Below, piece after piece: positions 36,401 to 44,680 of a DNA stretch of 64,000 nt (positions within the stretch are counted from its first letter, which is position 1; every line of letters begins with the position of its first letter). The translations under genes were made by a program, and so were the position numbers. The stretch is taken from the NCBI RefSeq assembly GCF_024814355.1, contig NZ_JANUXV010000005.1, positions 1 to 64,000 on the forward strand, written 5' to 3'. Under the pieces are notes generated by a model that did no database searches, was not told the origin of the DNA, and saw only the letters and a list, made by a program, of their open reading frames with translations. The stretch is from Gleimia sp. 6138-11-ORH1 (GTDB taxonomy: Bacteria; Actinomycetota; Actinomycetes; Actinomycetales; Actinomycetaceae).

Positions 36401-38216
36401 GCACTATCAGTTTGATCCCGGTTCTGCCCGTGACGGGGTGAGCGTGCAGATTCCGTTGGCTTTACTTCCTCGCGTTAGTGAGCTTGGTTTCGCCTGGCTG
36501 GTTCCAGGAATGTTGGAAGAACTTTTAACTGCGGTTATCCGTGGGCTGCCTAAATCGGTGCGCCAGCAGTTAGTTCCCGCTCCGGATGTGGCTCGTCAAA
36601 TAGCTGGTTGGATTCGCACGCACATATGGGGGGAAACTTCTGCCGAGGGCGAAGTTAGCGACCTGCTTTTGCCATCTACCGAAAATAGTTCTCAAGCAGA
36701 TGATCCCCTGTCTTTAGAAGCCTCTTTAGCTCGTTTAGCTGACTGGGGGGCCGCCACCGGCACCGTCCGGCAAAGCAACGCAAAGAAACCCTCCCCTTCC
36801 CGAAGCGTAACACGCCGAGATGACCATACAACTCCCCGAAGCGTAACACGCCGAGATGACGAAAAACCCACCTCACCTCCGGCAGAACCACTCATTCCCG
36901 GAACCACCCATTCCCTCGAAATTCCAGACTTTCACGCAGCCTTCACTCGCGCCGTACGCACCCTAAAAGGCATTGACGTACCTTCAGAAGTTATAGCTGA
37001 AGTAGAACTACCCGCCCACCTACAGTTCACCTATATCGTGGTAGACGAAAAAGGCAAAGAACTCAAAGCCGGTAAAGACCTCTTATGGCTTCAAAAAGAA
37101 CTTGCCGGACGCAGTCAAAAAGCCGTCCGTACCGCCCTAAAAACCGCTTTAGCTACCGCCCTCGAAGCCCAACAAGAACGCGGAAAACCCAAGAAAAAAT
37201 CAGCTTCACCCACAGGAAAAGACGCCCCCCAACGCCCTCGGAAACCGCAAACTACAACTGACCCCAACACAACTGACCCCAACCAGCTTTTCACCCAAAA
37301 CTTCACAGAAATCCCCGCGCTCACAAACTGGCCAACAACCGGCTTAACCGATGACGCACTCCCCAAAGACATTGACGCAACCGCAGTCACAGGACTACAG
37401 GTACGCGCCTACCCCGCGCTGTGCGCCAACCCCACAACCGGCTTAGAATACCGCGCCGGAACCAGTATCTTCACCACCTTAGCGGAAGCCGACCAAGCCC
37501 ACCGCGAAGGACTAACCCACCTGCTCTTAACCCAGTTAGCTCTAACCCCCACCCGCGTAACCACCCGCTGGAGCGGAGCCGAAGCCCTCATGTTAGCGGC
37601 CTCCCCCTACCCAAACACACAAACCCTCGTCTACGAAGCCCACCTGGCCGCCACCCGCGCCCTCTTAACCAGCTACCCAACAAACCCAGTACTGATACGA
37701 ACTCGCTCAGCCTACAACGAGTTATCCAACTGGGTGAAACAACGTTTAGAAGACAAAATCTACGAACTAATCGGCTACCTCAGCAAAGCCCTGGAAGCCT
37801 CTGCCAGCTTAGAAAACACTCGCAAAACCCACGCCACCCAGTCACTGCTAAAAGTAAATCAGCAGATAAAAACCCACGCCAACACTCTAATAAACGACCG
37901 TTTCTTCACCCACATTCCCGCTCAATGGTTACCGCACATAGCGCGCTTCATAAAAGCTGACGAACTACGCCTGAAAAAAGCCGCCCAATCCGCGAGCGCC
38001 CTCAACCGCGACCAAGAAATCCAGCAGGAAATCGCTGAGCTGGCAGCAGAAATCAACCAGCTAATGCAGGTGACTGCGCCCACCGAAACCACTCGGCAAG
38101 CCAGGCTAATCGAAGCCAAATGGCTTCTTGAAGAACTGCGCGTATCTTTATTCGCCCAAGAGCTGGGTACTTCGCAGAAAGTTTCCTTAAAGCGCCTGTG
38201 GAATCTGCTTAACTAG
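33417..38216 (+). CDS. hrpA: ATP-dependent DEAH-box RNA helicase HrpA, extended form
   Basis: A 1599-residue helicase, longer than the roughly 1300 residues usual for HrpA. A basic N-terminal tail (about 1-75) precedes the DEAH core: Walker A GETGSGKTT, motif II DEAH in IIIDEAHERS, motif III SAT, motif VI QRSGRCGR. HA2/OB regions follow, then a DUF3418-type C-terminal half. The extra length lies in an acidic insert (about 275-325), in a low-complexity linker (about 1095-1170) holding two copies of RSVTRRDD, and in a K/P/T-rich stretch (about 1245-1290). From about 36900 third positions become C-rich, unlike the T-rich preceding part. Role: RNA remodelling, ribosome rescue. Confidence 0.95.
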   Translation: MADSQAHFSQARTSSTDRPGQTHGGKSGGFNRRPRKNSQKTLPKKQRRHARKSYSPEQLAARAASIPVIDYPENLPVTALRAEIAAAIKNHQVVIVSGETGSGKTTQLPKICLQLGRGVKGLIGHTQPRRLAARAVASRIAEELSTTVGGTGIVGYQVRFTDEVSQHTLVKLMTDGILLAEIQNDPLLRQYDTIIIDEAHERSLNIDFLLGYLKQLLPKRKDLKVIITSATIDSQRFAKHFADSAGNPAPVIRVCGRTFPVEIRYRPLSPSEPPLPASPQSNAGQAAADNGSEGGFETEEQFKNLVLEDPDDDLALNGYGYGQDIDYLTALCAAVDELCEEADATATDRDILVFLPGERDIRDATNALKEHLGTRFLKAGHAQADSPLDAVEVVPLYSRLSAAEQQLIFTTHPRQRIVLATNVAETSLTVPGIKYVIDPGLARISRYSNRTKVQRLPIEPVSQASANQRSGRCGRVSDGICIRLYAQRDFDARPHYTEPEILRTSLASVILQMAALGLGLVEKFPFLDAPAPKAIKDGVALLSELGAITVDKHQLQLTKIGRDLAKLPIDPRLGRMLLESVKLSCASEVLVIVAALSMQDVRERPEAAAAEADLAHARFLDPTSDFLTYLNLWRYLRVNDRELSNSALRRLCKREFLHYLRFREWEDVVTQLIELAKPLKLNLEPLSLPSKAEIVKAQNMQGLAKGDSLAAVSAVKSFTEKTSARNADLIHQALLVGLLSNLGAYSPQKSAYLGARGTVFTIWPGSGLARKHYDWVMAAELVETSRLFARTVARIRPEWVEQIAPNLVKRSYSEPFWSATRGAALVREKVTIYGLTLTADKEVLLGNLPASVNLDASTGSGFSIGQRTETVAPLTPLTPAEIAREMFIRNALVENNWRTHHKFLADNQRVLDEIHAEEARLRTGGVVSEETIFAFYDERLPDSIVSATHFDSWWKRQRNKRILLLSKKALLPDASDLSAVDFPTVWRQGDLEFPLHYQFDPGSARDGVSVQIPLALLPRVSELGFAWLVPGMLEELLTAVIRGLPKSVRQQLVPAPDVARQIAGWIRTHIWGETSAEGEVSDLLLPSTENSSQADDPLSLEASLARLADWGAATGTVRQSNAKKPSPSRSVTRRDDHTTPRSVTRRDDEKPTSPPAEPLIPGTTHSLEIPDFHAAFTRAVRTLKGIDVPSEVIAEVELPAHLQFTYIVVDEKGKELKAGKDLLWLQKELAGRSQKAVRTALKTALATALEAQQERGKPKKKSASPTGKDAPQRPRKPQTTTDPNTTDPNQLFTQNFTEIPALTNWPTTGLTDDALPKDIDATAVTGLQVRAYPALCANPTTGLEYRAGTSIFTTLAEADQAHREGLTHLLLTQLALTPTRVTTRWSGAEALMLAASPYPNTQTLVYEAHLAATRALLTSYPTNPVLIRTRSAYNELSNWVKQRLEDKIYELIGYLSKALEASASLENTRKTHATQSLLKVNQQIKTHANTLINDRFFTHIPAQWLPHIARFIKADELRLKKAAQSASALNRDQEIQQEIAELAAEINQLMQVTAPTETTRQARLIEAKWLLEELRVSLFAQELGTSQKVSLKRLWNLLN
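36799..36860 (+). repeat. Two-copy 26-bp direct repeat inside hrpA
   Basis: Identical 26-bp copies occur at 36799-36824 and 36835-36860 (period 36 bp, in frame), each encoding RSVTRRDD. They lie in the linker before the C-terminal half. Identity at DNA level points to a recent duplication or a small inserted element. Confidence 0.85.
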
Positions 38217-38280
38217 GGCGGGCAAAAAACTGCTTCCACCCCGCCCAGCTATACTAATAGCAGACTTAGAAAGGACTCCC

Positions 38281-39987
38281 ATGTACTCAGAGGACACTCG
38301 GCAAACCGGTAGTGACCGTGATTTGATTGACCGTTGTTACGACCTAGACGGACGCAACTACGGAGCGTACAAGTCACTGCGCGGAGACTACGATTATCAA
38401 GACTTCACCCTCCATATTGATCGAGTCCAATCAGACCCCTACGCTCCGCCCTCGGCCCTGCGAATCACTGCCGACCCCCGCCAACTGGGGATCCCCGCGC
38501 ACTTACTGGACAGCAAAGCCAAACAGATTGCGGTAGCAGATTTCCTGGCGCGGCTTTTCCATCAAGCAGTCAAACAAACTCCGGAACTTTCCATTGCTCG
38601 CTGCGGGCAAGAAATTTTAGAACGCTCTTACGCGCACGCCACCGCGAAAACCATAGAACTGCGTTTCCAATGCCAGTTTCCCGCTCGCGGGCGCACCATT
38701 TTAGGGCGAGCCATGGCGCAGCTTATGGACGTAGAAATTCCCTATACGGCGCAAGATACTTTAGATTTCACCTCCCCCGAAGCTCCTTTAGCGCAGTTAC
38801 AGGAACACGTGGAAACCTACTTGGATTACCTGGCGTTGCAGCAGGCGTTGAAAGAAAATAACTGGGTGTCATTTATTGCTGACGGCGCTATTTTGCCGCG
38901 CCGTTCAGGGATTTCTGATCTGCCTTTAACTGACGCGATCGCCTTTAGCAGCCCTGCTTCTTTGCGTGCCACCGTGGAACTTCCCTATGTGGGAAGTGTA
39001 AGTGGCATGGCGCTTAAACCTGGGGTTACTTTGATTGTGGGTGGTGGTTTCCATGGGAAATCTACCCTGTTGAACGCTATCCAACGCGCAGTTTACCCGC
39101 ATGTTCCGGCAGATGGGCGTCAGCTTGTTGCTACTCGCCCGCAGGCGATGAAAGTGCGTGCCGCTGACGGGCGAGCTGTCACGAAGGTGGATATTTCTCC
39201 TTTCATTACTAATCTGCCCGGGGGTGCGCGCACAACCCAGTTTTCCACTGAGAATGCGTCCGGTTCCACTTCCCAGGCTGCTGCGATTATGGAAGCCTTG
39301 GAGGGCGGTGCAGATACCCTCTTAATTGATGAGGACACCTCTGCTACTAACCTGATGATTCGTGACGCGCGGATGCGTCAGTTGGTGGCTAAAGAAAAAG
39401 AACCGATCACGCCTTTAGTGGATCGGATCAGAAGTTTAGCTGCTGCGGACGTTTCAACGATTTTAGTGATGGGTGGCTCGGGTGACTACCTGGACGTTGC
39501 TGATACTGTGCTGTTAATGGACGAATATCAGTGTAAGGACGTTACCGTTCAGGCGCACGAAATCGCCAGAGAGCTTCCCCGGGATCGTTTCGATGCAACT
39601 GAGTTTCCGCGGTTTTTGCAGCGTTACCCGCAGCCTTTAGCTTCGCCTAAGGGGAAGTCAAAGACGCGCAGTCGCGGGTTGAATCAGATTTCTTTAGACC
39701 GTGTGGATATTGACCTTTCTGACGTGGAGCAGATTGTGGATCCGGGGCAGACTGAATCGATTGCTTGGGCGTTAAGAGGTTTATTGGATAGTTCTCGGCC
39801 CACTGGATTTAGGCAGGGGCTTTCTTTACGTGAAACTGTGGATGCTTTAGATCAGGCGATTGAAACTCACGGGCTGGTTGCTTTAGGTGGCCCTGATAAA
39901 CCGGCGTTTTGGGTGCGCCCTCGGAAGATTGATATTGTGGCAGCTTTAAACCGGTTGCGCACTTTGAGTTTAGGAGCGTCCGCATGA
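38281..39987 (+). CDS. ABC-ATPase (P-loop) family protein
   Basis: A 568-residue soluble protein of the predicted ABC-class ATPase family (PF09818 type). The N-terminal DLIDRCYDLDGRNYGAYKSLRG and the P-loop IVGGGFHGKSTLL (about residue 256) are characteristic, with Walker B TLLIDEDTSATNLMIRD. It is not a transporter subunit; function unknown, perhaps nucleic-acid related. The start has GAAAGGA upstream. Overlaps the next gene by 4 nt. Confidence 0.88.
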   Translation: MYSEDTRQTGSDRDLIDRCYDLDGRNYGAYKSLRGDYDYQDFTLHIDRVQSDPYAPPSALRITADPRQLGIPAHLLDSKAKQIAVADFLARLFHQAVKQTPELSIARCGQEILERSYAHATAKTIELRFQCQFPARGRTILGRAMAQLMDVEIPYTAQDTLDFTSPEAPLAQLQEHVETYLDYLALQQALKENNWVSFIADGAILPRRSGISDLPLTDAIAFSSPASLRATVELPYVGSVSGMALKPGVTLIVGGGFHGKSTLLNAIQRAVYPHVPADGRQLVATRPQAMKVRAADGRAVTKVDISPFITNLPGGARTTQFSTENASGSTSQAAAIMEALEGGADTLLIDEDTSATNLMIRDARMRQLVAKEKEPITPLVDRIRSLAAADVSTILVMGGSGDYLDVADTVLLMDEYQCKDVTVQAHEIARELPRDRFDATEFPRFLQRYPQPLASPKGKSKTRSRGLNQISLDRVDIDLSDVEQIVDPGQTESIAWALRGLLDSSRPTGFRQGLSLRETVDALDQAIETHGLVALGGPDKPAFWVRPRKIDIVAALNRLRTLSLGASA

Positions 39988-40394
39988 ATGCGCGTCCTCG
40001 CCCAGTGACTTTTCCGCGTGTAGCTGATGGTTTCCAACCGGCTTGGAGTTGGGAGGGGCAGCGGCTTACGCACGCGTATGAAGCTCGGTTGGAGTATCTT
40101 TTTAACGCTATTTCTTTATTTCCGAACTGGACGCCAGCGATTGAGTTCGAGGGGTCGGAAGATGGTGAGGCTGTAGTTGCCTACTATCAGGACACTTCTA
40201 AGTGGCGGTATTTGTTTGCGATTGAAAATCCAGCTGAACAAGAGTGGGTGGATCAGCTTATCGCCGCCGATCAGCGTTGCGGTGTTGCCTGTGAGGAGCC
40301 GGATACTGCGGAAACGGAAGTAGTTTTAGGCATGGCGGTAGCTAAAGATGGTTTATTCGCACATTTGCAGCGGGAGCTTCCCGATACGTTTTAG
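39984..40394 (+). CDS. Hypothetical protein coupled to the ABC-ATPase gene
   Basis: A 136-residue soluble acidic protein I do not recognise. Aromatic-rich N-terminal half (FQPAWSWEGQRLTHAYEARLEYLFNAI). The ATGA overlap with the ABC-ATPase gene implies coupled translation and perhaps a shared function. Confidence 0.75.
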   Translation: MNARPRPVTFPRVADGFQPAWSWEGQRLTHAYEARLEYLFNAISLFPNWTPAIEFEGSEDGEAVVAYYQDTSKWRYLFAIENPAEQEWVDQLIAADQRCGVACEEPDTAETEVVLGMAVAKDGLFAHLQRELPDTF

Positions 40395-40460
40395 GGGCGC
40401 TTAGCGGGCTGTTTTGCTGATCCGGGACTTGCGGGCCGTAAGTTTTAGGTGCTGACCTTT

Positions 40461-40466
40461 TAAACT
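40461..40466 (+). promoter_or_regulatory. Leaderless -10 element of the formate/nitrite channel gene
   Basis: TAAACT ends 6 nt before the ATG at 40473; no ribosome site is present. Confidence 0.6.
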
Positions 40467-40472
40467 AAAGTC

Positions 40473-41276
40473 ATGCTTAATCTTCAAGAATCTTTAGCCG
40501 CGCAAATGGAATCAGGTCACCATAAGGCTGCTGGCATTAACCGTCCTTTAGCTTTCGCTGTTGCTACTTTACTTGGTGGCATTTTTATTGGAATCGCAGA
40601 TATTCTTATGTTTACTGCGGCCGGCCCGTTTTATGTGGCGCAAAGCCCGGCTGCGCCACTGCTGTCTGGGTTGGTTTTTGGTTTAGGTTTAGTGCTGGTG
40701 GTTTTTGCAGGGGGCGAGTTGGCTACTTCTGCGATGATGGCCTTACCCCAGGCGGTGGCGGGTAAACAGGTGGCGTTGCTTCGCGCTGTTACTGTGTTAA
40801 TGCTTATTTTGCTTGGTAACTTAGTGGGTTCTGTTCTTTTGGCGGCGCTGGTGAGTTATTCCGGTGTTTTCGCTGCTGATACTGCGGCGGGGGGAATGTT
40901 GGAAGGCGTTGTTGCTGCGAAGGTTCATAAGAGCGATTTGGAGCTTTTTGTTCGCGGGATTATGTGTAACGTGCTGGTTTGTTTAGCGATTTGGAGTCAG
41001 GCGCGTACTCAGAATGATGTGGCGAAAATCCTGCTGATGGGTTGGGCTATGTTCGCTTTTGTGACTTCTGGTTTTGAACACGTTGTTGCTAATATGACTA
41101 CTTTTTCGTTGGGGTTATTCCTGGGCGTTGAGCAGGCTACTTTATTTGAAGCTGCCCGTAACTGGCTGATTGTGGGGGCGGGTAACTTAGTTGGGGGCGC
41201 TGTGTTTATTGGGGGTGCTTACCTGCTGGTGGGTGGCCCGGTTAAAGAGGCTACCGCTTTGGTGAAGCGCCACTGA
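40473..41276 (+). CDS. Formate/nitrite transporter family channel
   Basis: A 267-residue FNT-family protein with six membrane segments (FGGIFIGIADILMF-like first segment, GGELATSAMMALPQAV, LFVRGIMCNVLVCLAIW, GFEHVVANMTTFSLGLFLG). The conserved pore segments and the His of FEHVVANM support FocA/NirC function. With PFL in this window, formate export is the likeliest role, though nitrite cannot be excluded. Leaderless promoter; tandem hairpins follow. Confidence 0.9.
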   Translation: MLNLQESLAAQMESGHHKAAGINRPLAFAVATLLGGIFIGIADILMFTAAGPFYVAQSPAAPLLSGLVFGLGLVLVVFAGGELATSAMMALPQAVAGKQVALLRAVTVLMLILLGNLVGSVLLAALVSYSGVFAADTAAGGMLEGVVAAKVHKSDLELFVRGIMCNVLVCLAIWSQARTQNDVAKILLMGWAMFAFVTSGFEHVVANMTTFSLGLFLGVEQATLFEAARNWLIVGAGNLVGGAVFIGGAYLLVGGPVKEATALVKRH

Positions 41277-41308
41277 GTTTCCGCTGTTTCGCATCCAGGT
41301 GAGCGGTT

Positions 41309-41338
41309 TACGAGTCGTAACGGGGGCCTAGACTCGTA
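41309..41338. terminator. First of two related hairpins after the formate channel gene
   Basis: The stem tacgagtc / gactcgta with a 14-nt loop. The sequence gcggtttacgagtc here is repeated exactly in the second hairpin 63 bp downstream. Confidence 0.5.
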
Positions 41339-41362
41339 TTTCACACCGATTTCGGTATTTTT

Positions 41363-41413
41363 AAGGCGGTTTACGAGTCTTACCGGGCTGGTAGACTCGT
41401 AAACCGCCTTTTT
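41363..41413 (+). terminator. Strong terminator between formate channel and nrdE
   Basis: A stem of about 20 bp (aaggcggtttacgagtct ... agactcgtaaaccgcctt) is followed by a T-run on the plus strand. Being symmetric, it can also stop nrdE transcripts arriving on the minus strand, whose stop codon is 2 nt away. Confidence 0.9.
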
Positions 41414-41414
41414 C

Positions 41415-43571
41415 TTATAGCTGGCAAGAAACGCAGTCTTCTACCTGAGTACCTGCTAAAGCCATCTGCCTAATTCGCATGTAATACATGGTCTTAATCC
41501 CTTTACGCCACGCGTAAATGTAGGACTTGTTCAGGTCTCGGGTGGAAACTGTGTCCGGATAGAACAAAGTTAAAGACAGCCCTTGATCGACGTGCTGGGT
41601 AGCTACTGCGTAGGTGTCGATAATCTTTTCTGGCCCGATTTCGTAGGCGTCCTGGTAGTACTCTAAGTTCTCATTTGTCATGTAAGGCGCCGGATAGTAG
41701 ACGCGCCCAATCTTTCCTTCTTTGCGGATTTCGATCTTTGACACGATCGGGTGGATCGAAGAAGTTGAGTAGTTGATGTATGAGATGGAACCGGTTGGAG
41801 GTACTGCCTGCAGGTTCTGATGGTACATTCCGTATTCGTGTATGTCGGCGGCGAGCTGCTTCCAATCTTCCGGAGTTGGCAGGTAGATGGTGGAGTTAGC
41901 GATGATTTCGCGAACTCGGTCTGTTTGTGGTTCCCAGGTGCCTTCAATGTACTTGGTGAAGTATTCTCCGGTGTAGTACTTAGAGTCGGTGAAGCCGTGG
42001 AAACTTTCGCCGCGTTCGCGCGCAATCTTGTTGGAGGCGCGCAATGCCTGGTAGGTCACTGCGTAGAAGTACATGTTGGTGAAATCTAGGGCTTCTTCAG
42101 ACCCGTAGAATATGCGTTCGCGAGCCAGGAAACCGTGCAGGTTCATCTGTCCCAGCCCGATTGCGTGGGACATGCGGTTTCCACGTTCGATCGAGGGCGC
42201 TGAAGAAATGTTAGATAGGTCAGAAACTGACGTTAGCCCGCGGATCGCGGTTTCTACAGTTAAAGCGAAGTCTGGTGAGTCTACTGCTTTAGCGATATTT
42301 AGTGAACCCAGATTGCAGGAAATGTCTTTACCTACGTGTGAGAAAGTGAGGTCTTCGTTGTAGGTGGAGGCTTCTGATACTTGGAGGATTTCCGAGCAGA
42401 GGTTAGACATGGTGATGCGTCCCTTAATGGGGTTTTCGCGATTCACGGTGTCTTCAAAAACAATGTAGGGGTAGCCGGATTCAAATTGGATTTCGGCGAT
42501 AGTTTGGAAGAAACGACGCGCGTTGATTTTCTTCTTGCGAATCCGCCCGTCCTCTACCATTTCACGGTACTTTTCGGTTACTGAGATTTCGGTAAAGGGA
42601 ACTCCGTAAACCCGTTCAATATCGTAGGGAGAGAATAGGTACATATCCTCATTGTTTTTTGCCAGTTCGAAAGTAATGTCGGGAATAACTACGCCCAGAG
42701 AAAGTGACTTAATCCGGATTTTTTCGTCGGCGTTTTCGCGTTTAGTGTCAAGGAATTTCATAATGTCCGGGTGGTGTGCGTGTAGGTACACGGCTCCGGC
42801 TCCTTGGCGTGCTCCCAGCTGGTTTGCGTAGGAAAATGCGTCTTCTAGTAGTTTCATGACTGGCACGATGCCTGAAGATTGGTTTTCAATCCGCTTAATG
42901 GGGGCGCCGGCTTCACGTAGGTTGGTGAGGGACAGGGCCACTCCTCCGCCTCGTTTGGACAGTTGTAGCGCTGAGTTAATCCCTCGAGCGATAGATTCCA
43001 TATTGTCTTCTACCCGCAGGAGGAAGCAAGAGACCAGTTCCCCTCTAGCTTTTTTCCCGGCGTTGAGGAAAGTTGGGGTAGCTGGTTGGAAGCGTCCGCT
43101 AATGATTTCATCTACCAGGTATTCCGCTACTTCTTTGTTCCCGCGGGCCAGGTAGAGGGCAACCATTGCAACGCGATCTTCGAAACGTTCTAAGTAGCGT
43201 TTTCCATCAAAAGTTTTCAGCGTGTAAGAGGTGTAGTACTTAAACGCGCCCAGGAATGAGGGGAAGCGGAATTTATGTGCGTATGTACGTTGGAAGAGGC
43301 TCTTAATGAAAGGAAAGTCGTACTGTTCTAAGACTTCTGGTTCGTAGTAACCTTCAGTGACTAAGTAATCGAGTTTTTCTTCTAAGTTGTGGAAGAAAAC
43401 CGTGTTTTGGTTGACGTGTTGCAAGAAATACTGGCGGGCAGCTTTCTTATCTGCGTCGAATTGAATCTTTCCGTCTTTGTCGTAAAGGTTCAATTGGGCG
43501 TTTAGTGCATGGTAATCCAATTCCGGGGAGGGTGCCGTTTCCAAGCCGGTGTCGGTTAGATTTTCTGCCAA
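41415..43571 (-). CDS. nrdE: Class Ib ribonucleotide reductase, alpha subunit
   Basis: A 718-residue catalytic subunit that reduces ribonucleoside diphosphates. [23 protein letters not shown], the loop NLCSEILQ (catalytic cysteine) and [17 protein letters not shown] are typical. The C-terminal redox pair is Cys713/Cys716 in EDCVSCQL, re-reduced by NrdH. It overlaps nrdI by 16 nt. The radical-generating subunit NrdF is not adjacent and not in the window. Confidence 0.97.
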   Translation of the reverse strand: MAENLTDTGLETAPSPELDYHALNAQLNLYDKDGKIQFDADKKAARQYFLQHVNQNTVFFHNLEEKLDYLVTEGYYEPEVLEQYDFPFIKSLFQRTYAHKFRFPSFLGAFKYYTSYTLKTFDGKRYLERFEDRVAMVALYLARGNKEVAEYLVDEIISGRFQPATPTFLNAGKKARGELVSCFLLRVEDNMESIARGINSALQLSKRGGGVALSLTNLREAGAPIKRIENQSSGIVPVMKLLEDAFSYANQLGARQGAGAVYLHAHHPDIMKFLDTKRENADEKIRIKSLSLGVVIPDITFELAKNNEDMYLFSPYDIERVYGVPFTEISVTEKYREMVEDGRIRKKKINARRFFQTIAEIQFESGYPYIVFEDTVNRENPIKGRITMSNLCSEILQVSEASTYNEDLTFSHVGKDISCNLGSLNIAKAVDSPDFALTVETAIRGLTSVSDLSNISSAPSIERGNRMSHAIGLGQMNLHGFLARERIFYGSEEALDFTNMYFYAVTYQALRASNKIARERGESFHGFTDSKYYTGEYFTKYIEGTWEPQTDRVREIIANSTIYLPTPEDWKQLAADIHEYGMYHQNLQAVPPTGSISYINYSTSSIHPIVSKIEIRKEGKIGRVYYPAPYMTNENLEYYQDAYEIGPEKIIDTYAVATQHVDQGLSLTLFYPDTVSTRDLNKSYIYAWRKGIKTMYYMRIRQMALAGTQVEDCVSCQL

Positions 43572-43957
43572 AATTCTCTCAGTCCTTCTTGCACTTTAGC
43601 CACGTCACTTGCCGTGCCTAAAAGTTCGTATTTATACATGTGGGGCACTTTTAGCTTAGCTGAAATAATGTCACCTGCTAGGCAAAAGGCCGTTCCGAAG
43701 TTGGTGTTTCCTGAAGAGATTACTCCCACGCATTGTGCGCGGTTTGCCTCATGGTTGAGAAACTTAATCACTTGTTTTGGGACGGCTCCTTTAACGTTTC
43801 CGCCGCCGTAAGTGGGGGTGATTAGCACGTAGGGTTTATCTACGTATAAGAGTGGTTCCATTGCTCTGAGCGGAATACGGTCAGCTTCAAAACCAAGCTT
43901 TTCAACAAATCGCTTAGTGTTTTCAGTTGCTGAAGAAAAGTAGACTACATAAACCAT
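43556..43957 (-). CDS. nrdI: Ribonucleotide reductase flavodoxin NrdI
   Basis: A 133-residue flavodoxin-like protein that supplies oxidant to load the dimanganese cofactor of Nrd[19 protein letters not shown] is the FMN phosphate loop, and [21 protein letters not shown] and [10 protein letters not shown] complete the FMN site. Lies between nrdH and nrdE. Confidence 0.95.
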   Translation of the reverse strand: MVYVVYFSSATENTKRFVEKLGFEADRIPLRAMEPLLYVDKPYVLITPTYGGGNVKGAVPKQVIKFLNHEANRAQCVGVISSGNTNFGTAFCLAGDIISAKLKVPHMYKYELLGTASDVAKVQEGLREFWQKI

Positions 43958-43976
43958 GGAAGTCTCTTAACTGGAT

Positions 43977-44026
43977 AACTACCGTCTTTAACAAGGCTTA
44001 AATAGGCTTTGTTAAAGACGGTAGTT
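43977..44026 (-). other. Perfect 18-bp stem-loop between nrdH and nrdI
   Basis: The arms aactaccgtctttaacaa and ttgttaaagacggtagtt flank a 14-nt loop. No T-run follows on the coding strand, so it is more likely an mRNA-processing or stability element than a full stop. Confidence 0.65.
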
Positions 44027-44037
44027 TCCGTTTAGTT

Positions 44038-44286
44038 TTAACCGTTTGCCACGGCAGCGGCAGCTTGAGCAATCTGTTTGATTAGGTCTGGACGGTATCC
44101 TGACCAGTGCTCGTCGCCAGCCATCACTACTGGTGCTTGAACGTAGCCTAGTCCTTTAACGAACTCTAGTGCTTCCAGATCGAGGCTCATGTCGATGACC
44201 TCAAAGTCTAAACCCTGCTTTTTTAAAGCTCGTTTAGTTGCATCGCACTGCACGCACTGTGGCTTGCTGTAAACGGTAATTGTCAT
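44038..44286 (-). CDS. nrdH: Glutaredoxin-like electron donor NrdH
   Basis: An 82-residue redoxin with the CVQC active site (KPQCVQCDATKRAL) and the C-terminal WSGYRPDLI segment of NrdH. It reduces NrdE. The ATG start has AAAGGAAG upstream. First gene of nrdHIE. Confidence 0.96.
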   Translation of the reverse strand: MTITVYSKPQCVQCDATKRALKKQGLDFEVIDMSLDLEALEFVKGLGYVQAPVVMAGDEHWSGYRPDLIKQIAQAAAAVANG

Positions 44287-44440
44287 CGGAGCCTTCCTTT
44301 CTATTCTTAAAGACTTACCGACACGTTTAGCCTACCGTTAGGGTCTGACATATTTTTTGTCTTATCAGTAAGTACTTCCTGCTAAGAGTTACACCCCTGT
44401 GTTTATTAATTCTCAACAGTATTTTCTTCTACCTCAATAA

Positions 44441-44456
44441 ACACTACACCTAGTGG
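44441..44456. promoter_or_regulatory. NrdR box candidate 1
   Basis: ACACTACACCTAGTGG matches the NrdR consensus acaCwAtATaTwGtgt at 12 of 16 positions and contains the perfect inverted repeat CACTA/TAGTG. It lies 155 bp upstream of nrdH. Confidence 0.5.
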
Positions 44457-44472
44457 TTAAAATGTTCCACCA

Positions 44473-44488
44473 CCACAAAATGGCGTGT
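44473..44488. promoter_or_regulatory. NrdR box candidate 2
   Basis: CCACAAAATGGCGTGT matches the NrdR consensus at 11 of 16 positions. Its start is 32 bp from that of box 1, the three-turn spacing usual for tandem NrdR boxes. The rest of the nrdH upstream gap (44287-44680) shows no gene. Confidence 0.42.
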
Positions 44489-44680
44489 TTCCACCTTGGT
44501 GATTCGCTCTCTGTGGAAGAGAATTCGTGCATTCACTTGAAATATAAAGAAGACCCTGTTTCGCTTCAGTGGAAACTGAAAATTAACAGCCTGTGAAAAT
44601 GTGGAAAAGCTCGCGAAATTAAAACCCTCGTACACCCGCATTCGGGCGTGTCGATTAGGGTCATTTGAGAACAGGACAGT

